Notes under the pieces: generated by a model
The model's database searches: none
What the model saw: only the letters and a program-made list of their open reading frames with translations
What the model was told of the DNA's origin: nothing
Program-made: the position numbers and the translations under genes
Shown here: positions 36,822-45,844 of the stretch, piece by piece
How the letters are laid out: every line of letters starts with the position of its first letter
Position numbering within the stretch: position 1 is the first letter of the stretch
Source of the DNA: Streptosporangiaceae bacterium NEAU-GS5
GTDB taxonomy: Bacteria > Actinomycetota > Actinomycetes > Streptosporangiales > Streptosporangiaceae
Direction of reading: 5' to 3'
DNA: 64,000 nt
Assembly (NCBI GenBank): GCA_017592665.1
Contig: JAGFNW010000016.1
Coordinates: 147,088 to 211,087 of the forward strand

Positions 36822-36915
36822 AAAACCCCCCGGCTTCAGCACGAGGGGCAGCCGCATCGACGCCGGGACGTCAGCCCAGCCGATGCGGCCCGGTAAGGAG
36901 CAGGGTCGCGAAACG
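36822..36915 (-). promoter_or_regulatory. Ribosome-mediated transcription attenuator of leuS
   Basis: On the minus strand, segment 2 (GGGCCGCATCG, 36892-36882) can pair with segment 3 (CGATGCGGCTGCCCC, 36859-36845). Segment 3 can instead pair with segment 4 (AGCCGGGGGG, 36835-36826), which is followed by TTTT (36825-36822) to make a terminator. Segment 2 lies directly after the leader's Leu codons and before its stop. A ribosome stalled for charged leucyl-tRNA leaves segment 2 free and favours read-through; one reaching the stop covers it and favours termination. Confidence 0.75.
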
Positions 36916-36918
36916 CAT
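36871..36918 (-). CDS. leuS leader peptide
   Basis: ATG 36918 to TGA 36871 encodes MRFATLLLTGPHRLG, with three consecutive Leu codons (CTG CTC CTT) and a fourth near the end. No SD precedes it. A -10-like TACCCT (36930-36925) ends six bases before the ATG, so the message is probably leaderless. The peptide's role is to position the ribosome on the attenuator, not to act as a protein. Confidence 0.75.
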   Translation of the reverse strand: MRFATLLLTGPHRLG

Positions 36919-36924
36919 ACCGCA

Positions 36925-36930
36925 AGGGTA
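36925..36930 (-). promoter_or_regulatory. -10 element of the leuS leader transcript
   Basis: TACCCT on the minus strand fits the actinobacterial TAnnnT pattern and sits 6 nt before the leader ATG, predicting transcription starting at or next to that ATG. No convincing -35 was found. Confidence 0.4.
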
Positions 36931-37209
36931 GCGCAGCCCACAAGGACTGCGCTTCGCGTCACGTGATCTTACCGGCAGAGTAAGGATGCGATACGAGATG
37001 GTGATAGATCCATTGTGTCCCGTCTGTCCAATTAGTTTACTCTCGTCGCTGTGGTGAACTCAGGGCCAGGTCTACCGATGCAGGATCCGCCAACGGACCC
37101 AACAGGGGAGGCCATCCGTGAAGCATTCTCCGGTTTGGCTGCGGCGGCCCCTGTCGAGCGTGAGATCATGCCAGGCACGTCCAATTCGGGCATGATCTCG
37201 GGAGGTAGC

Positions 37210-39207
37210 ATGCCCACGGAGGAAAGCGAACCACAGTCACAGGCCCCAGCCTGGCCGGAGATGCCGCCCACGTGGCCCGAGGTCCCCTCGTCGTTCACCC
37301 CCTCAGCGCGTTCCTTCGCCGACCCGTCTCCCGCCTACGGCCAGGGCCCTGTCCAGGGCGTCGAGCCCCCTGCCACGCAATACGGCCACGGCCGCCAGGG
37401 CGCCGACCCGCTGACTTCCGACCCTCGGACTTCCGACCCGCTGGCCCGGCCGGCCGGCACCGATGCGTTCGGCCGTCCCATGCCGGAGAGCACCGACCCC
37501 TTCGGGCGGTCGGCCCCGCAGCCGCCGCCGGGCGGCGACCCGTTCGCGCGCCGGGCCGACGAGCCGTCCTTCGCGAGCTCCGACCGGTTCACCTGGCCGG
37601 CCCAGGACGCGCCCTTCACCAATCCTGACTCCTTCGCCAATCCCGACACGTTCGGGCGTCCGGCTCAGGATCCGTTCCTGCGGGCGCCGCAGGAGGCGCC
37701 GTTCCCAGGCGCCAATGGATACGGCCCGGACTCCTACCGCCCCGGTCCTGACTCGTTCGGCGCCGATCCCTTCACCCGGGCAGCCCAGGATCCCTTCGCG
37801 CGGCCCGCGCAGGATCCGTTCGGTTCGCCCGCGCAGGACCCGTTCGCTTCGCCGACGCAGTCCGTGGACCCGTTCGCTGCGCCGCCGCAATCCGCGGACC
37901 CGTTCGCGCGGCCCGCTCAGGAGCCGCCTTCGCGCGGCGCCGACCAGTTCGCCTGGCCGCCGCAGGACCAGCCGTTCCCGGGCTCTGACACGTTCGGGCG
38001 CCAGGGACAGGACGTGCGCGTGTCGGGGACCGATCCGTTCGGCCGGCCCATGACGGCCGGAGACGTGACCCTCGCCGTCACGCCGCCGCATCCCGCCCAG
38101 GCCGCCGCGGGCGCCGTGCCTCTCGCACCGGCGCCGCAGATGCAGGCGCCTCCGATGCATGCCTCGCCGCTGGACGCCGCGACGATGCAGACACCGCTGC
38201 AGGCGCCCCCCGGGCAGAACGGCGCCGCGCCGCAGGTCCCTCAGGCCATGCCGCTGTCCGCGCCGCCGCCGCTGGCCCCGCCCCTGCTCCCCCACTCCCA
38301 GCCGCCGCAGCAGCAACCGGCGGGCGCTGACGATCCTTATCGGCCGTTCGTCACGGCGGGCCAGATCAGCGGGCCGAAGACGCCTCCGGCGCATCGCCAG
38401 CAAGAACTGTGGAACACCGTCTTCGGCGAGAACTACCAGGCGATCGACGAATACGAGGACGAGGAGCGCGGCCGCCCGGTGTGGCTGTTCGCACTCGCCG
38501 GGTCGGTGGCCGTCGCGCTCATCATCGTGCTCGTGTGGGCTTTCACCGCGGGCCCGCTGAGCTCGAGCGACTCGCCTTCCAACAGCTCGCCGACGACCAG
38601 CGCGTCCGGCAAGCCGGGCACGACCAAGAGCACGGCTCCACAGGCGCAGACCGTTCCGGGGCTGCCCACGTTCCAAGGCACGCCCTCCCCCGTGTCCGGC
38701 CGGCTCGTCGACAAGACCGGCGGCATCAGCGTGGCCCGGCTCGGCGGCCAGTGGCAGATGGACTCCCGGACCGCCTACATCCAGCAGACCTACGGCTACA
38801 GCACCCGTCAGTACGTCTCGGCCGGGATGACGACCCGTGGCAAGCCCGAGTTCGCGCAGATCATGACGGGGCCGCTGCCGCAGGCGCTGGCCTCCCGCTA
38901 CACCACGCCCGAACGGCTCGCCCCGGTGCTCGGCGCGGTGGTGACCCAGGCCAGGAACACGTTGTTCGCCAAGGGCAACAAGGTCACCAAGGTCGCGCAG
39001 CAGAAGATCGCCCGCGCCGGCCTCCCTGGTCTGATCGCCGCGTTCAAGATCGAGGCGGACAAGGAGGAGACGACGGTCGTCGTCGCCGCCGTCACTCCGA
39101 AGGGCGCGCAGCTGCCCACGATCGTCTACATGCAGGTGCCTGCTCTCAAGGACAACCTGCTCCCCGACATCAACACGGTCTTCAAGTCGATCAGGGCCGC
39201 CGCCTAG
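37210..39207 (+). CDS. Single-pass membrane protein with Pro-rich DPF-repeat cytoplasmic region
   Basis: About 665 residues from ATG 37210 (GGGAGGT just upstream); an in-frame GTG at 37051 would add 53 residues without an SD. The N-terminal 420 residues are disordered and Pro/Gln/Asp-rich, with many DPFARPAQ-like repeats. Then come an acidic segment (YQAIDEYEDEERG), one transmembrane helix (about 425-447), a Ser/Thr linker, and an extracytoplasmic domain of about 180 residues (VDKTGGISVARLGGQWQM onward). No family assigned. DPF motifs recall endocytic adaptor ligands, but here they are best read as repeat expansion. The protein is monocistronic and divergent from leuS. Confidence 0.75.
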   Translation: MPTEESEPQSQAPAWPEMPPTWPEVPSSFTPSARSFADPSPAYGQGPVQGVEPPATQYGHGRQGADPLTSDPRTSDPLARPAGTDAFGRPMPESTDPFGRSAPQPPPGGDPFARRADEPSFASSDRFTWPAQDAPFTNPDSFANPDTFGRPAQDPFLRAPQEAPFPGANGYGPDSYRPGPDSFGADPFTRAAQDPFARPAQDPFGSPAQDPFASPTQSVDPFAAPPQSADPFARPAQEPPSRGADQFAWPPQDQPFPGSDTFGRQGQDVRVSGTDPFGRPMTAGDVTLAVTPPHPAQAAAGAVPLAPAPQMQAPPMHASPLDAATMQTPLQAPPGQNGAAPQVPQAMPLSAPPPLAPPLLPHSQPPQQQPAGADDPYRPFVTAGQISGPKTPPAHRQQELWNTVFGENYQAIDEYEDEERGRPVWLFALAGSVAVALIIVLVWAFTAGPLSSSDSPSNSSPTTSASGKPGTTKSTAPQAQTVPGLPTFQGTPSPVSGRLVDKTGGISVARLGGQWQMDSRTAYIQQTYGYSTRQYVSAGMTTRGKPEFAQIMTGPLPQALASRYTTPERLAPVLGAVVTQARNTLFAKGNKVTKVAQQKIARAGLPGLIAAFKIEADKEETTVVVAAVTPKGAQLPTIVYMQVPALKDNLLPDINTVFKSIRAAA

Positions 39208-39217
39208 GCAGTACGCA

Positions 39218-40732
39218 TCACCCGATGTCGGTCAGGCGGGGCAGCAGGGCGTGCCGGTCGTGCTCGAGGTCGGCCCGCCAGGCCCTGAGGTGACCGGGGC
39301 GGGGTGGGAGGGGGGACTCGATGTGGCCGGAGAGCCAGCGAAGAGCCGTCCAGGCCGCCCTGACGGTGTGGTCGAACACTTCTCCTGGAACTTCGGGCGT
39401 CAGCTCCTCCAGGGCGCTCTCAGGGCGCGGGATGCCCATCAAGAGGTCGTGACCGGCGACCCGGTCGGCGAGGCTGTTCTCGATTTCGGCGTACAGCCGC
39501 TGGACGCGTTCGACCTCCACGGCCGGGTCATAGCCGCCCGGACGCCGGTTTCCCGCCATTCGTCCGGTCCACCAGTGTAGGTAGCCGAGCGGCGGCCGGG
39601 CGTAGACGACGCGGGCCGGGGTGTCCCGCAGCGCGCGGAGCGCGGCCGGATCGATCCCGCCGCCGGGGGCTTCGAAGGCCTGGGGCCGTACGAGGACCAC
39701 GGACTTCCACGGACGACCGGCGACATGGCGAGCGGCGATGTGCCCGGCGACGGCCAGCCAGCTGCGCCCGCGCGTGCGGGTCGCGTCCGTGGGGACGGCC
39801 TGCACGTGGCCCATGCCGCTCACGGTGAGGTTGGCACGGACCAGCACGTACTGCCAGGCCAGCGCCTCGGCCAGCAGCCCCGCCGCGGGACCGGCGCCGT
39901 GCCGGCCGCCGACCAGCACGAGCGTGCGCGGGTCGGCGCAATCCCAGGGGTCCTCCCCCGCGGGCCGTTGCCGGCCGCCGATGACGTCCTGCACGAGGAG
40001 ATGGGTGGGCCAGCTTCGCGCCATCCCCTTCCAGGTGCGCTGGCCGGGATCGCCGAGCCAGCCGTACTCCTGGCCGTCGTTGAGCCCGGGCCCGATCCGG
40101 GCCATCAGCTCGGCCCGCAGCAGGCCGAACTCGCCGCCCCGCTCGTCATCCCCGGCCGGCACGGTCAGCCCTCCCGCGATCGCCATTCGCGCGAGCCGCT
40201 CCGGCTCGAGGGGCCGGACGCCCGGATAGGGCGAGAACTCGGCGTACGCGGCGGTGCACGCCCGATAGCGGTCACCGGACACGACCTGGCCGATCCTGAC
40301 GTCGAAGCGCTCGGCCGCCTCCACATCGGCGAGCAGCAGGTCGGCCGCCGCGAACGGCGCGGCGGGCACGGGCCTGGACAGACCCACCAGATAGGGCCGG
40401 GCGTCTTCCAAGGCGCGCAGCGCGCCCCGCATGAAGTCGGCCAGGTCGGTGATGGCGCGGCCGGGCACCTCACGCTCCGGCAGCCATCCCAGCGCCTGGA
40501 ACAACTCGGCCACCGGCACGCCGGCGAGCTGGCCGAGATCGCGGACGAAGTCGGGCTTCAACCGCCGCTCGCCCCTGAGGATCATCCGCACGAGAACCTC
40601 GTTGCGGTCGAGCAGGCGCGCGATTCCCGCGGCGGAGGTGGAAACGCCGCGTTCGGCGAGGGCGCGGCGGCATCGGTCGACGACCTCGCGTTCGTGGATG
40701 GCCGTCCATTCCTGATCCGGTGCAGCCGTCAA
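39218..40732 (-). CDS. XRE-type helix-turn-helix protein with large C-terminal domain
   Basis: 504 residues from TTG 40732, chosen because GGAGGTGG lies six bases upstream; a frame open further upstream has no SD. Residues 12-75 look like an XRE helix-turn-helix (TSAAGIARLLDRNEVLVRMI, then KPDFVRDLGQLAGVPVAELF). The remaining 420 residues include LVLVGGRHGAGPAAGLLAEA and an aromatic C-terminal region, with no recognised fold. Regulatory function is likely; target unknown. Repeated TCCGATAC sites lie upstream. It is convergent with the DPF-repeat gene. Confidence 0.65.
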   Translation of the reverse strand: MTAAPDQEWTAIHEREVVDRCRRALAERGVSTSAAGIARLLDRNEVLVRMILRGERRLKPDFVRDLGQLAGVPVAELFQALGWLPEREVPGRAITDLADFMRGALRALEDARPYLVGLSRPVPAAPFAAADLLLADVEAAERFDVRIGQVVSGDRYRACTAAYAEFSPYPGVRPLEPERLARMAIAGGLTVPAGDDERGGEFGLLRAELMARIGPGLNDGQEYGWLGDPGQRTWKGMARSWPTHLLVQDVIGGRQRPAGEDPWDCADPRTLVLVGGRHGAGPAAGLLAEALAWQYVLVRANLTVSGMGHVQAVPTDATRTRGRSWLAVAGHIAARHVAGRPWKSVVLVRPQAFEAPGGGIDPAALRALRDTPARVVYARPPLGYLHWWTGRMAGNRRPGGYDPAVEVERVQRLYAEIENSLADRVAGHDLLMGIPRPESALEELTPEVPGEVFDHTVRAAWTALRWLSGHIESPLPPRPGHLRAWRADLEHDRHALLPRLTDIG

Positions 40733-41158
40733 AGCGGACCACCTCCGATGCCACGCCCCCGAATGACGCTCCGATACAGAGCGCATCATATTCCGATACA
40801 AACCATTCTTTTCACCTGATGCGTAAATAGCAATAATCGTGTCCCAACCTGGCCGGATTCCTTGGGAACGTGATTTGGCGTGACAGCCGACAATACGATC
40901 GTTGATCGCGAAAGCGTGCCGTCCGCCGGTCAAGCGGCAGCTCGCGCACCGCGCCGCGGCCACTGTGGCCGACCCTCGACTGCCTCTTACATCGGCAATC
41001 CGATATCGGTCGAATACCCACCGGACAGGTCATATGCCACATTTGCCGCGACCGTCGGTCTCAGCAATATCCCCACGCTGGTGAAACTCCGGATTTCCGC
41101 TACTCGCGCCGGGCGTGAATCCGCCTATAAGAGCCTCAACCACTGACAGGAGCCCTCA
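40733..41158. other. 426-bp intergenic region between XRE gene and DUF4234 gene
   Basis: Relatively AT-rich. TCCGAT(A/G)C copies at 40744, 40770 and 40792 precede the XRE gene. A 10-bp palindrome CCGATATCGG is at 41000-41009. TATAAG at 41126-41131 is a good -10 for the DUF4234 gene, 28 bp before its ATG. No coding sequence is supported. Confidence 0.6.
40744..40800 (-). repeat. TCCGATAC iterons upstream of the XRE gene
   Basis: TCCGATACA occurs at 40770-40778 and 40792-40800, and TCCGATGCC at 40744-40752, spaced 26 and 22 bp in the same orientation. The cluster covers the leader and promoter region of the XRE gene, so autoregulation is a natural guess. Confidence 0.5.
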
Positions 41159-41707
41159 ATGAGCGAGCAGCCTTTCGACCGCGTGGCCAGAGAACAGGCC
41201 GCCGCCGTTCCAGCCCAGCAGCCGGCCCAGCATCAGGTCCAGCAGTACGCCCAGCACCAGGTCCAGCATCAGCCGCCCTCGTCGGCCATGCGGCAGCCGG
41301 TCGCGAAGGGGATCCAGATGAAGGAGCGCAACCCGCTCGGGGTCTGGATCGGCCTTCCCCTCATCACGCTCGGCATCTACGGCTACGTCTGGTACTACAT
41401 GATCCACAGTGAGCTGGCCGACTTCGACCGGCGCCGCGTCATCAGCCCCGGCGGCGCGCTCGCCGCGCTGCTGTTCGGCTGGCTGACCGCCGGGATCTGG
41501 ACGCTCGTCAGCTTCTACGGCGCCGGCAAGAAGATCGCCGACGCGCAGCGCGCCGCCGGCCTCTCCCCCACCTGCAGCCCGGGGCTCGGCCTCGTCCTGC
41601 TGTTCATCCTCGGGCTCGGCATCCTGTACTACCAGGCCGAGCTGAACAAGGTCGTGCGGGCCAACAGCAACGTCCCGCCGGGCCACGAGGTCTTTCTGTA
41701 CGTGTGA
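41159..41707 (+). CDS. DUF4234-domain membrane protein
   Basis: 182 residues from ATG 41159 (GGAG six bases upstream). A Gln/Ala/Pro-rich cytoplasmic start (residues 1-45, with repeated QYAQHQVQHQ) is followed by the DUF4234 core: MKERNPLGVWIGLPLITLGI, YVWYY, and two to three membrane helices ending GLGILYYQAELNKV. The family is widespread in actinobacteria and function is unknown. A -10 TATAAG is visible upstream. Convergent with the P450 cluster, 15 bp from its end. Confidence 0.88.
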   Translation: MSEQPFDRVAREQAAAVPAQQPAQHQVQQYAQHQVQHQPPSSAMRQPVAKGIQMKERNPLGVWIGLPLITLGIYGYVWYYMIHSELADFDRRRVISPGGALAALLFGWLTAGIWTLVSFYGAGKKIADAQRAAGLSPTCSPGLGLVLLFILGLGILYYQAELNKVVRANSNVPPGHEVFLYV

Positions 41708-41722
41708 CCCGCACCGCGTGCC

Positions 41723-42964
41723 TCAGAACGTGCAGGGCATGTGCTTTGTGCCGTTGATGAAGCTGGAGAGCAGGACTTCGGGCTCGCCGGCCTCCAGCCG
41801 GGGCACGCGGCGCATCAGCTCACGGAACATCACGGTGATCTCGCGCCGGGCCAGGTGGGCGCCGAGGCAGAAGTGCGGGCCGGGGCCGCCGAATCCGACG
41901 TGAGGATTGGGGTCGCGGGTGATGTCGAAGCGCAGCGGATCCTCGAAGACGGCCTCGTCCCGGTTGCCCGACCAGTAGAACAGCAGCACCTTCTCGCCCT
42001 TGCGGTAGAGGTTGCCGTTCATCTCGAAGTCGCGCGTCGCCTTGCGGCGCATGTAGTTGACCGGGGCGGCCAGCCGTACGATCTCCTCGACCGCGCCGGG
42101 AAGGTGGCGATCGAGGTCGCCGGCCAGCAGCTCGCGCTGCGAGGGGTTGAGCGTGAGCAGCCGCATGCCGTACGAGATGGCGTTGCGCGTCGTCTCGTTG
42201 CCGGCGACGACGAGCAGGATGAAGAACGAGCCGAGCTCCTGCGGAGTGAGGTGTTCGCCGTCGAGGTTGGCGTTGACGAGCGACGAGGTGAGGTCGTTCG
42301 TCGGGTGCTCCTGGCGGTGCGCGACAAGACCCTGCACCAGCTCCTGCAGTTCCATCCCGGCGGTGAGGATGGCGGTCGCCACGGCCTCCACGTCGGCGAC
42401 GTATTCGGGGTCGGACGCGCCGAGGATGACGTTCGACCGCTCGAAAACGAAGTGGTAGTCGCTCTCCGGGATCCCCATCATGTCGCAGATGATCTTCAGT
42501 GGGAGCCGGGCCGCGACCTCGGTGACGAAGTCGCAGCCGGAGCCCTTGGCCAGCAGGTCGGTGACGATGCTCTGGGCCGCGACCTCCACGTCGGCCTCGA
42601 ACTGCTTGATCATCTTCGGGGTGAAGGCCCGCGAGACGATGCGCCGCAGCCGCGCGTGCCGCGGATCGTCCATGTTGATCATCGAGCCGAAGTACTCGAC
42701 GAAGTCGGCCGGCATGTCGACGATGTTGGTCGCGCCGCCGTCCCCCGAGCAGAAGACCTCCGGATTGCGGCTGGCCTCGAGGATGTCGGCGTGCTTGACC
42801 AGCGCGTGGTAGCCCGGGCCAGGCGGCGCGAACGAGATCTCCGGCTCGGCGAAGAACGCGGGGGTGTCGAGCCCCCGCAGCAGCTTGAACGCGGCCTCCC
42901 GCGCCGCCATGGGCAGCGCCCAGAAATCCCAGCTGGAAAGATCGAAATCAACTTTGGTAGCCAA
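41723..42964 (-). CDS. Cytochrome P450 (CYP124/125-like), second of tandem pair
   Basis: 413-residue soluble P450. Haem-binding loop GFGGPGPHFCLGAHLAR with Cys366, I-helix VVAGNETTRNA, K-helix EEIVR. The C-terminal FINGTKHM resembles the INGIKH ending of CYP123/124/125 enzymes that hydroxylate terminal methyls of sterols or branched lipids. TTG 42964 lies inside the end of the upstream P450 gene (17-bp overlap), so it is coupled to it. The two P450s share a long identical block around the MDDPRHARLRRIVSRAFTP region and are clear duplicates. Redox partners are not encoded here. Confidence 0.92.
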   Translation of the reverse strand: MATKVDFDLSSWDFWALPMAAREAAFKLLRGLDTPAFFAEPEISFAPPGPGYHALVKHADILEASRNPEVFCSGDGGATNIVDMPADFVEYFGSMINMDDPRHARLRRIVSRAFTPKMIKQFEADVEVAAQSIVTDLLAKGSGCDFVTEVAARLPLKIICDMMGIPESDYHFVFERSNVILGASDPEYVADVEAVATAILTAGMELQELVQGLVAHRQEHPTNDLTSSLVNANLDGEHLTPQELGSFFILLVVAGNETTRNAISYGMRLLTLNPSQRELLAGDLDRHLPGAVEEIVRLAAPVNYMRRKATRDFEMNGNLYRKGEKVLLFYWSGNRDEAVFEDPLRFDITRDPNPHVGFGGPGPHFCLGAHLARREITVMFRELMRRVPRLEAGEPEVLLSSFINGTKHMPCTF

Positions 42965-44228
42965 CGTGCTTGACCCCGTTAATGAAGTTGGACAGGAGAT
43001 AGGAGGGTTCGCCGACGGTCCGCAGATCCGGACGGCGGGTGAGCAGCTCGCGGAACATCACGGTGACCTCCCGCCGGGCCAGGTGGGCGCCGAGGCAGTA
43101 GTGCGGGCCCGGGCCGCCGAAGCCGACGTGCGGGTTGGGGGTTCGCGTGATGTCGAAGGCGTCCGGGTCGGCGAAGACCGCCTCGTCCCGGTTGGCCGAG
43201 TTGTAGAACAGCAGGACCTTGTCCCCCTTGCGGTAGTCCTGCCCGTTCATCGTGTGGTCCTGGGTGACCGTGCGGCGGAATTGGATGACCGGCGTCGCAT
43301 AGCGGATGATCTCTTCGACGGTGCCGGGGATGTGTTTCTCGAAGTCGCCGAGCAGCACCTCACGCTGCTCGGGATGGTCGGTCAGGAGCTTGAGGCCGTG
43401 CGCGATGGCGTTGCGCGTGGTCTCGCTCCCGGCGACGACGAGCAGGATGAAGAACGAGCCGAGTTCCTGGGTGGTCAGCCGCTCCTCGCCGTTGACCAGC
43501 AGCGACGTGAGGTCGCCGGTGGGGTTCTGCTGGCGTTCGCGGCCCATGCGCTGCGCGAGCGCGCTCAGCGAGCGGCCGGCCGCCAGCAGTTTGATCAGGC
43601 CGCGGGCCACGGTCCGGCGGCGGAAGGCGGCCTTCGGGTCGGTGTAGTCGACCTCGATCCCGCTGTACTCGTTGTCGGCGTTGGCCAGGATGATGTTCGT
43701 CTTCTGCAGGACGTAGTCGTGATAGGTCGGCGCGATGCCCATCATGTCGCAGATGACCTGGACGGGAAGCTTGGCGGCGACGTCGGTGACGAAGTCGCCT
43801 GACTCGCCCATGTCGTCCACGATCTTCCCGGCCGCGCGCTGCACGTCCTCCTCCATCTTGGCGAGGATGCGCGGCGTGAACGCCCGGGAGACGATCCGGC
43901 GCAACCGGGCATGCCGGGGATCGTCCATGTTGATCATCGAGCCGAAGTAGACGGCGAGCCAGCGCGGCATGTCGGGGATGCTGTTGGAGGTCGGCTCGCT
44001 GCTGAAGACTCCGGCGTTCCGGCTGGCCTCGCTCACGTCCGCATGCCGGACCAGCGCGTAGTAACCCGCGCCGGCCCGGATGAACGGAATCTTGTTCTCG
44101 CGGAAGAACGCGGGCCGCTCGAGCTCGCGCAGCTTCCGGAAGGCGGCCACGCGGTCCTCCTGCGGGAGGCCCCAGAACGCCAGATTCGACAGGTCATCCA
44201 CCCAAACCACTGTTGGGCAAGTAAGCAC
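42948..44228 (-). CDS. Cytochrome P450 (CYP124/125-like), first of tandem pair
   Basis: 426-residue P450 with haem Cys378 (GFGGPGPHYCLGAHLAR), I-helix VVAGSETTRNA and the same FINGVKHV C-terminus. Starts at GTG 44228, directly after the GMC oxidoreductase stop (44229); a later GTG at 44210 is possible. A 5-2-5 inverted repeat GTAAG-CA-CTTAC (44221-44232) covers the junction. It has about 20 residues (YTDPKAAFRRRTVARG region) not present in its paralogue. Order GMC, P450, P450 on one strand suggests successive oxidation of one aliphatic substrate. Confidence 0.92.
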   Translation of the reverse strand: MLTCPTVVWVDDLSNLAFWGLPQEDRVAAFRKLRELERPAFFRENKIPFIRAGAGYYALVRHADVSEASRNAGVFSSEPTSNSIPDMPRWLAVYFGSMINMDDPRHARLRRIVSRAFTPRILAKMEEDVQRAAGKIVDDMGESGDFVTDVAAKLPVQVICDMMGIAPTYHDYVLQKTNIILANADNEYSGIEVDYTDPKAAFRRRTVARGLIKLLAAGRSLSALAQRMGRERQQNPTGDLTSLLVNGEERLTTQELGSFFILLVVAGSETTRNAIAHGLKLLTDHPEQREVLLGDFEKHIPGTVEEIIRYATPVIQFRRTVTQDHTMNGQDYRKGDKVLLFYNSANRDEAVFADPDAFDITRTPNPHVGFGGPGPHYCLGAHLARREVTVMFRELLTRRPDLRTVGEPSYLLSNFINGVKHVGYQS

Positions 44229-45767
44229 TTACGTCAAGAGGTCGGCGGCCTTCTCCGCGATCATGATGGTGGGCGCGTGCGTGTGGCCGCGGTTCAGAGT
44301 CGGCATGACAGAGGCGTCCACCACGCGCAGCCCTTCCACACCGCGGACCCGCAGCTCGGGGTCGACCACCGACTCCTCGTCGGCGCCCATCCGGCAGGTG
44401 CCGGCCGGGTGATAGAGCGTCTCGCTGCGCTCGCGGATCCAGCTCGCCAGCTCCTCGTCGGTCTCCGCGCCCCGGTATGGCTCCATGGGAGGCCCGGCGT
44501 ACGGCTTGAGCGCGTCGGCCGCCGCGATCTTCTTGGCCATCTTGAGCCCGGCGATCTGGCGGCGCAGGTCGGCCTCCGCCGTCAGATAACAGGGGTCGAT
44601 CACCACGTCCTTGCCGTTGAGCGTGATCCGGCCGCGGCTTTCCGGCTGCAGCAGGATCGAGGCGATCGTGATGCCGTGACCGGCCGGCTTGGTGAGACCG
44701 TGGTCGACGAAGGGCGCCGGCGCGAAGATCAGCTCGATGTCGGGCGCCGGCTCGTCCGGCGAGGTGCGGATGAATGCCACCGCCTCGCCCACGTTCGAGG
44801 TCAGCATGCCGCGGCGGCGCGCCAGGAACGACAGCAGGTTGCCGACGGTCTCCGCCCCCGCCAGAGTGACCGGCTGCGGGCAGGAGAGGATGAGGCCCGA
44901 CGCCATGTGGTCCATGAGGTTGCGGCCGACGCCCGGCGATTCGGCGACCACGGTCACACCGTTGGCCTGCAGGTCGTCGGCGTCGCCCACACCAGACAGC
45001 ATGAGCAGCTGGGGCGACCCGATCGCGCCGGCGCTCAGGATCACCTCGCGGCGTGCCGTGGCCCGCTCGTCGCCGTACGCGACGCCGACCGCCCGGCCGT
45101 CCTCGATCACGACGCGGTCGGCCGTGACCGCGGTGATCACCTTCAGGTTGGGGCGGTTCATGGCCGGCTTCAGGTAGGCGTCGGCGGCGCTCCACCGGCG
45201 ACCGCCCTGCTGGGTGACCGGGGTCTGGCTGAAGCCCTCGTTGGTCCGGCCGTTGAGCTCCTCGAGCCGGGTCAGCCCGACCTCGGCGCAGGCGCGGAGG
45301 AACGCCCCCGTGACCACGTTGGGGCTGCGCAGCTCGGAGATGGCGATGGGGCCGTGCGTGCCGTACACCTCGCCGTGGTTGGAGCCGATCCGCCGCTCGG
45401 CCTTCTTGAAGTACGGCAGGACCTCGTCGTACGACCAGCCGGGCAGATCCCACTGGTCGTAGTCGACGGACGTGCCGCGCACCCACATCTGGGCGTTCAT
45501 GCTCGACGAGCCGCCCAGCACGCGGCCACGCGGCCAGTAGAGCTCGCGGCCCGACATCTCCGCCTGCTTGGCCGTCGTGTAGTCCCAGTCGTAGGGGGTC
45601 TTGAACAGCTTGGGGAACCCGGCCGGCATCCGGATCTCCAGCTTGCGGTCGCTCCCGCCGGCCTCGATGAGCAGCACCGTGACGGACGGGTCTTCAGTGA
45701 GCCGGGCCGCAAGCACGCAGCCCGCCGATCCCGCGCCCACGATCACGTAGTCGAACTCCATGACCAC
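44229..45767 (-). CDS. GMC-family FAD-dependent alcohol oxidoreductase
   Basis: 512 residues. FAD-binding VIVGAGSAGCVLAARL at the N-terminus, GMC signature GRVLGGSSSMNAQMWVRG, second signature GAIGSPQLLMLSGVG, and catalytic-site His pair region (YHPAGTCRMG, RGHTHAPTIMIAEKAA). Related to choline and long-chain alcohol dehydrogenases. GTG 45767 has GGGAG seven bases upstream. Between P450s that could make a primary alcohol and an acyl-CoA ligase that needs an acid, it plausibly oxidises the alcohol to the aldehyde or acid. Confidence 0.92.
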   Translation of the reverse strand: MVMEFDYVIVGAGSAGCVLAARLTEDPSVTVLLIEAGGSDRKLEIRMPAGFPKLFKTPYDWDYTTAKQAEMSGRELYWPRGRVLGGSSSMNAQMWVRGTSVDYDQWDLPGWSYDEVLPYFKKAERRIGSNHGEVYGTHGPIAISELRSPNVVTGAFLRACAEVGLTRLEELNGRTNEGFSQTPVTQQGGRRWSAADAYLKPAMNRPNLKVITAVTADRVVIEDGRAVGVAYGDERATARREVILSAGAIGSPQLLMLSGVGDADDLQANGVTVVAESPGVGRNLMDHMASGLILSCPQPVTLAGAETVGNLLSFLARRRGMLTSNVGEAVAFIRTSPDEPAPDIELIFAPAPFVDHGLTKPAGHGITIASILLQPESRGRITLNGKDVVIDPCYLTAEADLRRQIAGLKMAKKIAAADALKPYAGPPMEPYRGAETDEELASWIRERSETLYHPAGTCRMGADEESVVDPELRVRGVEGLRVVDASVMPTLNRGHTHAPTIMIAEKAADLLT

Positions 45768-45802
45768 GTGCTTACTCCCACATGACTGTCACGTCTAGCG
45801 AT

Positions 45803-45818
45803 TACCTACTGGTAGGTA
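45803..45818. promoter_or_regulatory. TetR-type palindromic operator between GMC and acyl-CoA ligase genes
   Basis: TACCTAC-TG-GTAGGTA is a perfect 7-2-7 palindrome in a divergent promoter region, 27 bp upstream of the ligase start and 36 bp from the GMC start. It stands out as AT-rich. No TetR gene is adjacent in this window. Confidence 0.75.
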
Positions 45819-45844
45819 TGTAGCGTCGCTGGAAGGATGTGGCC

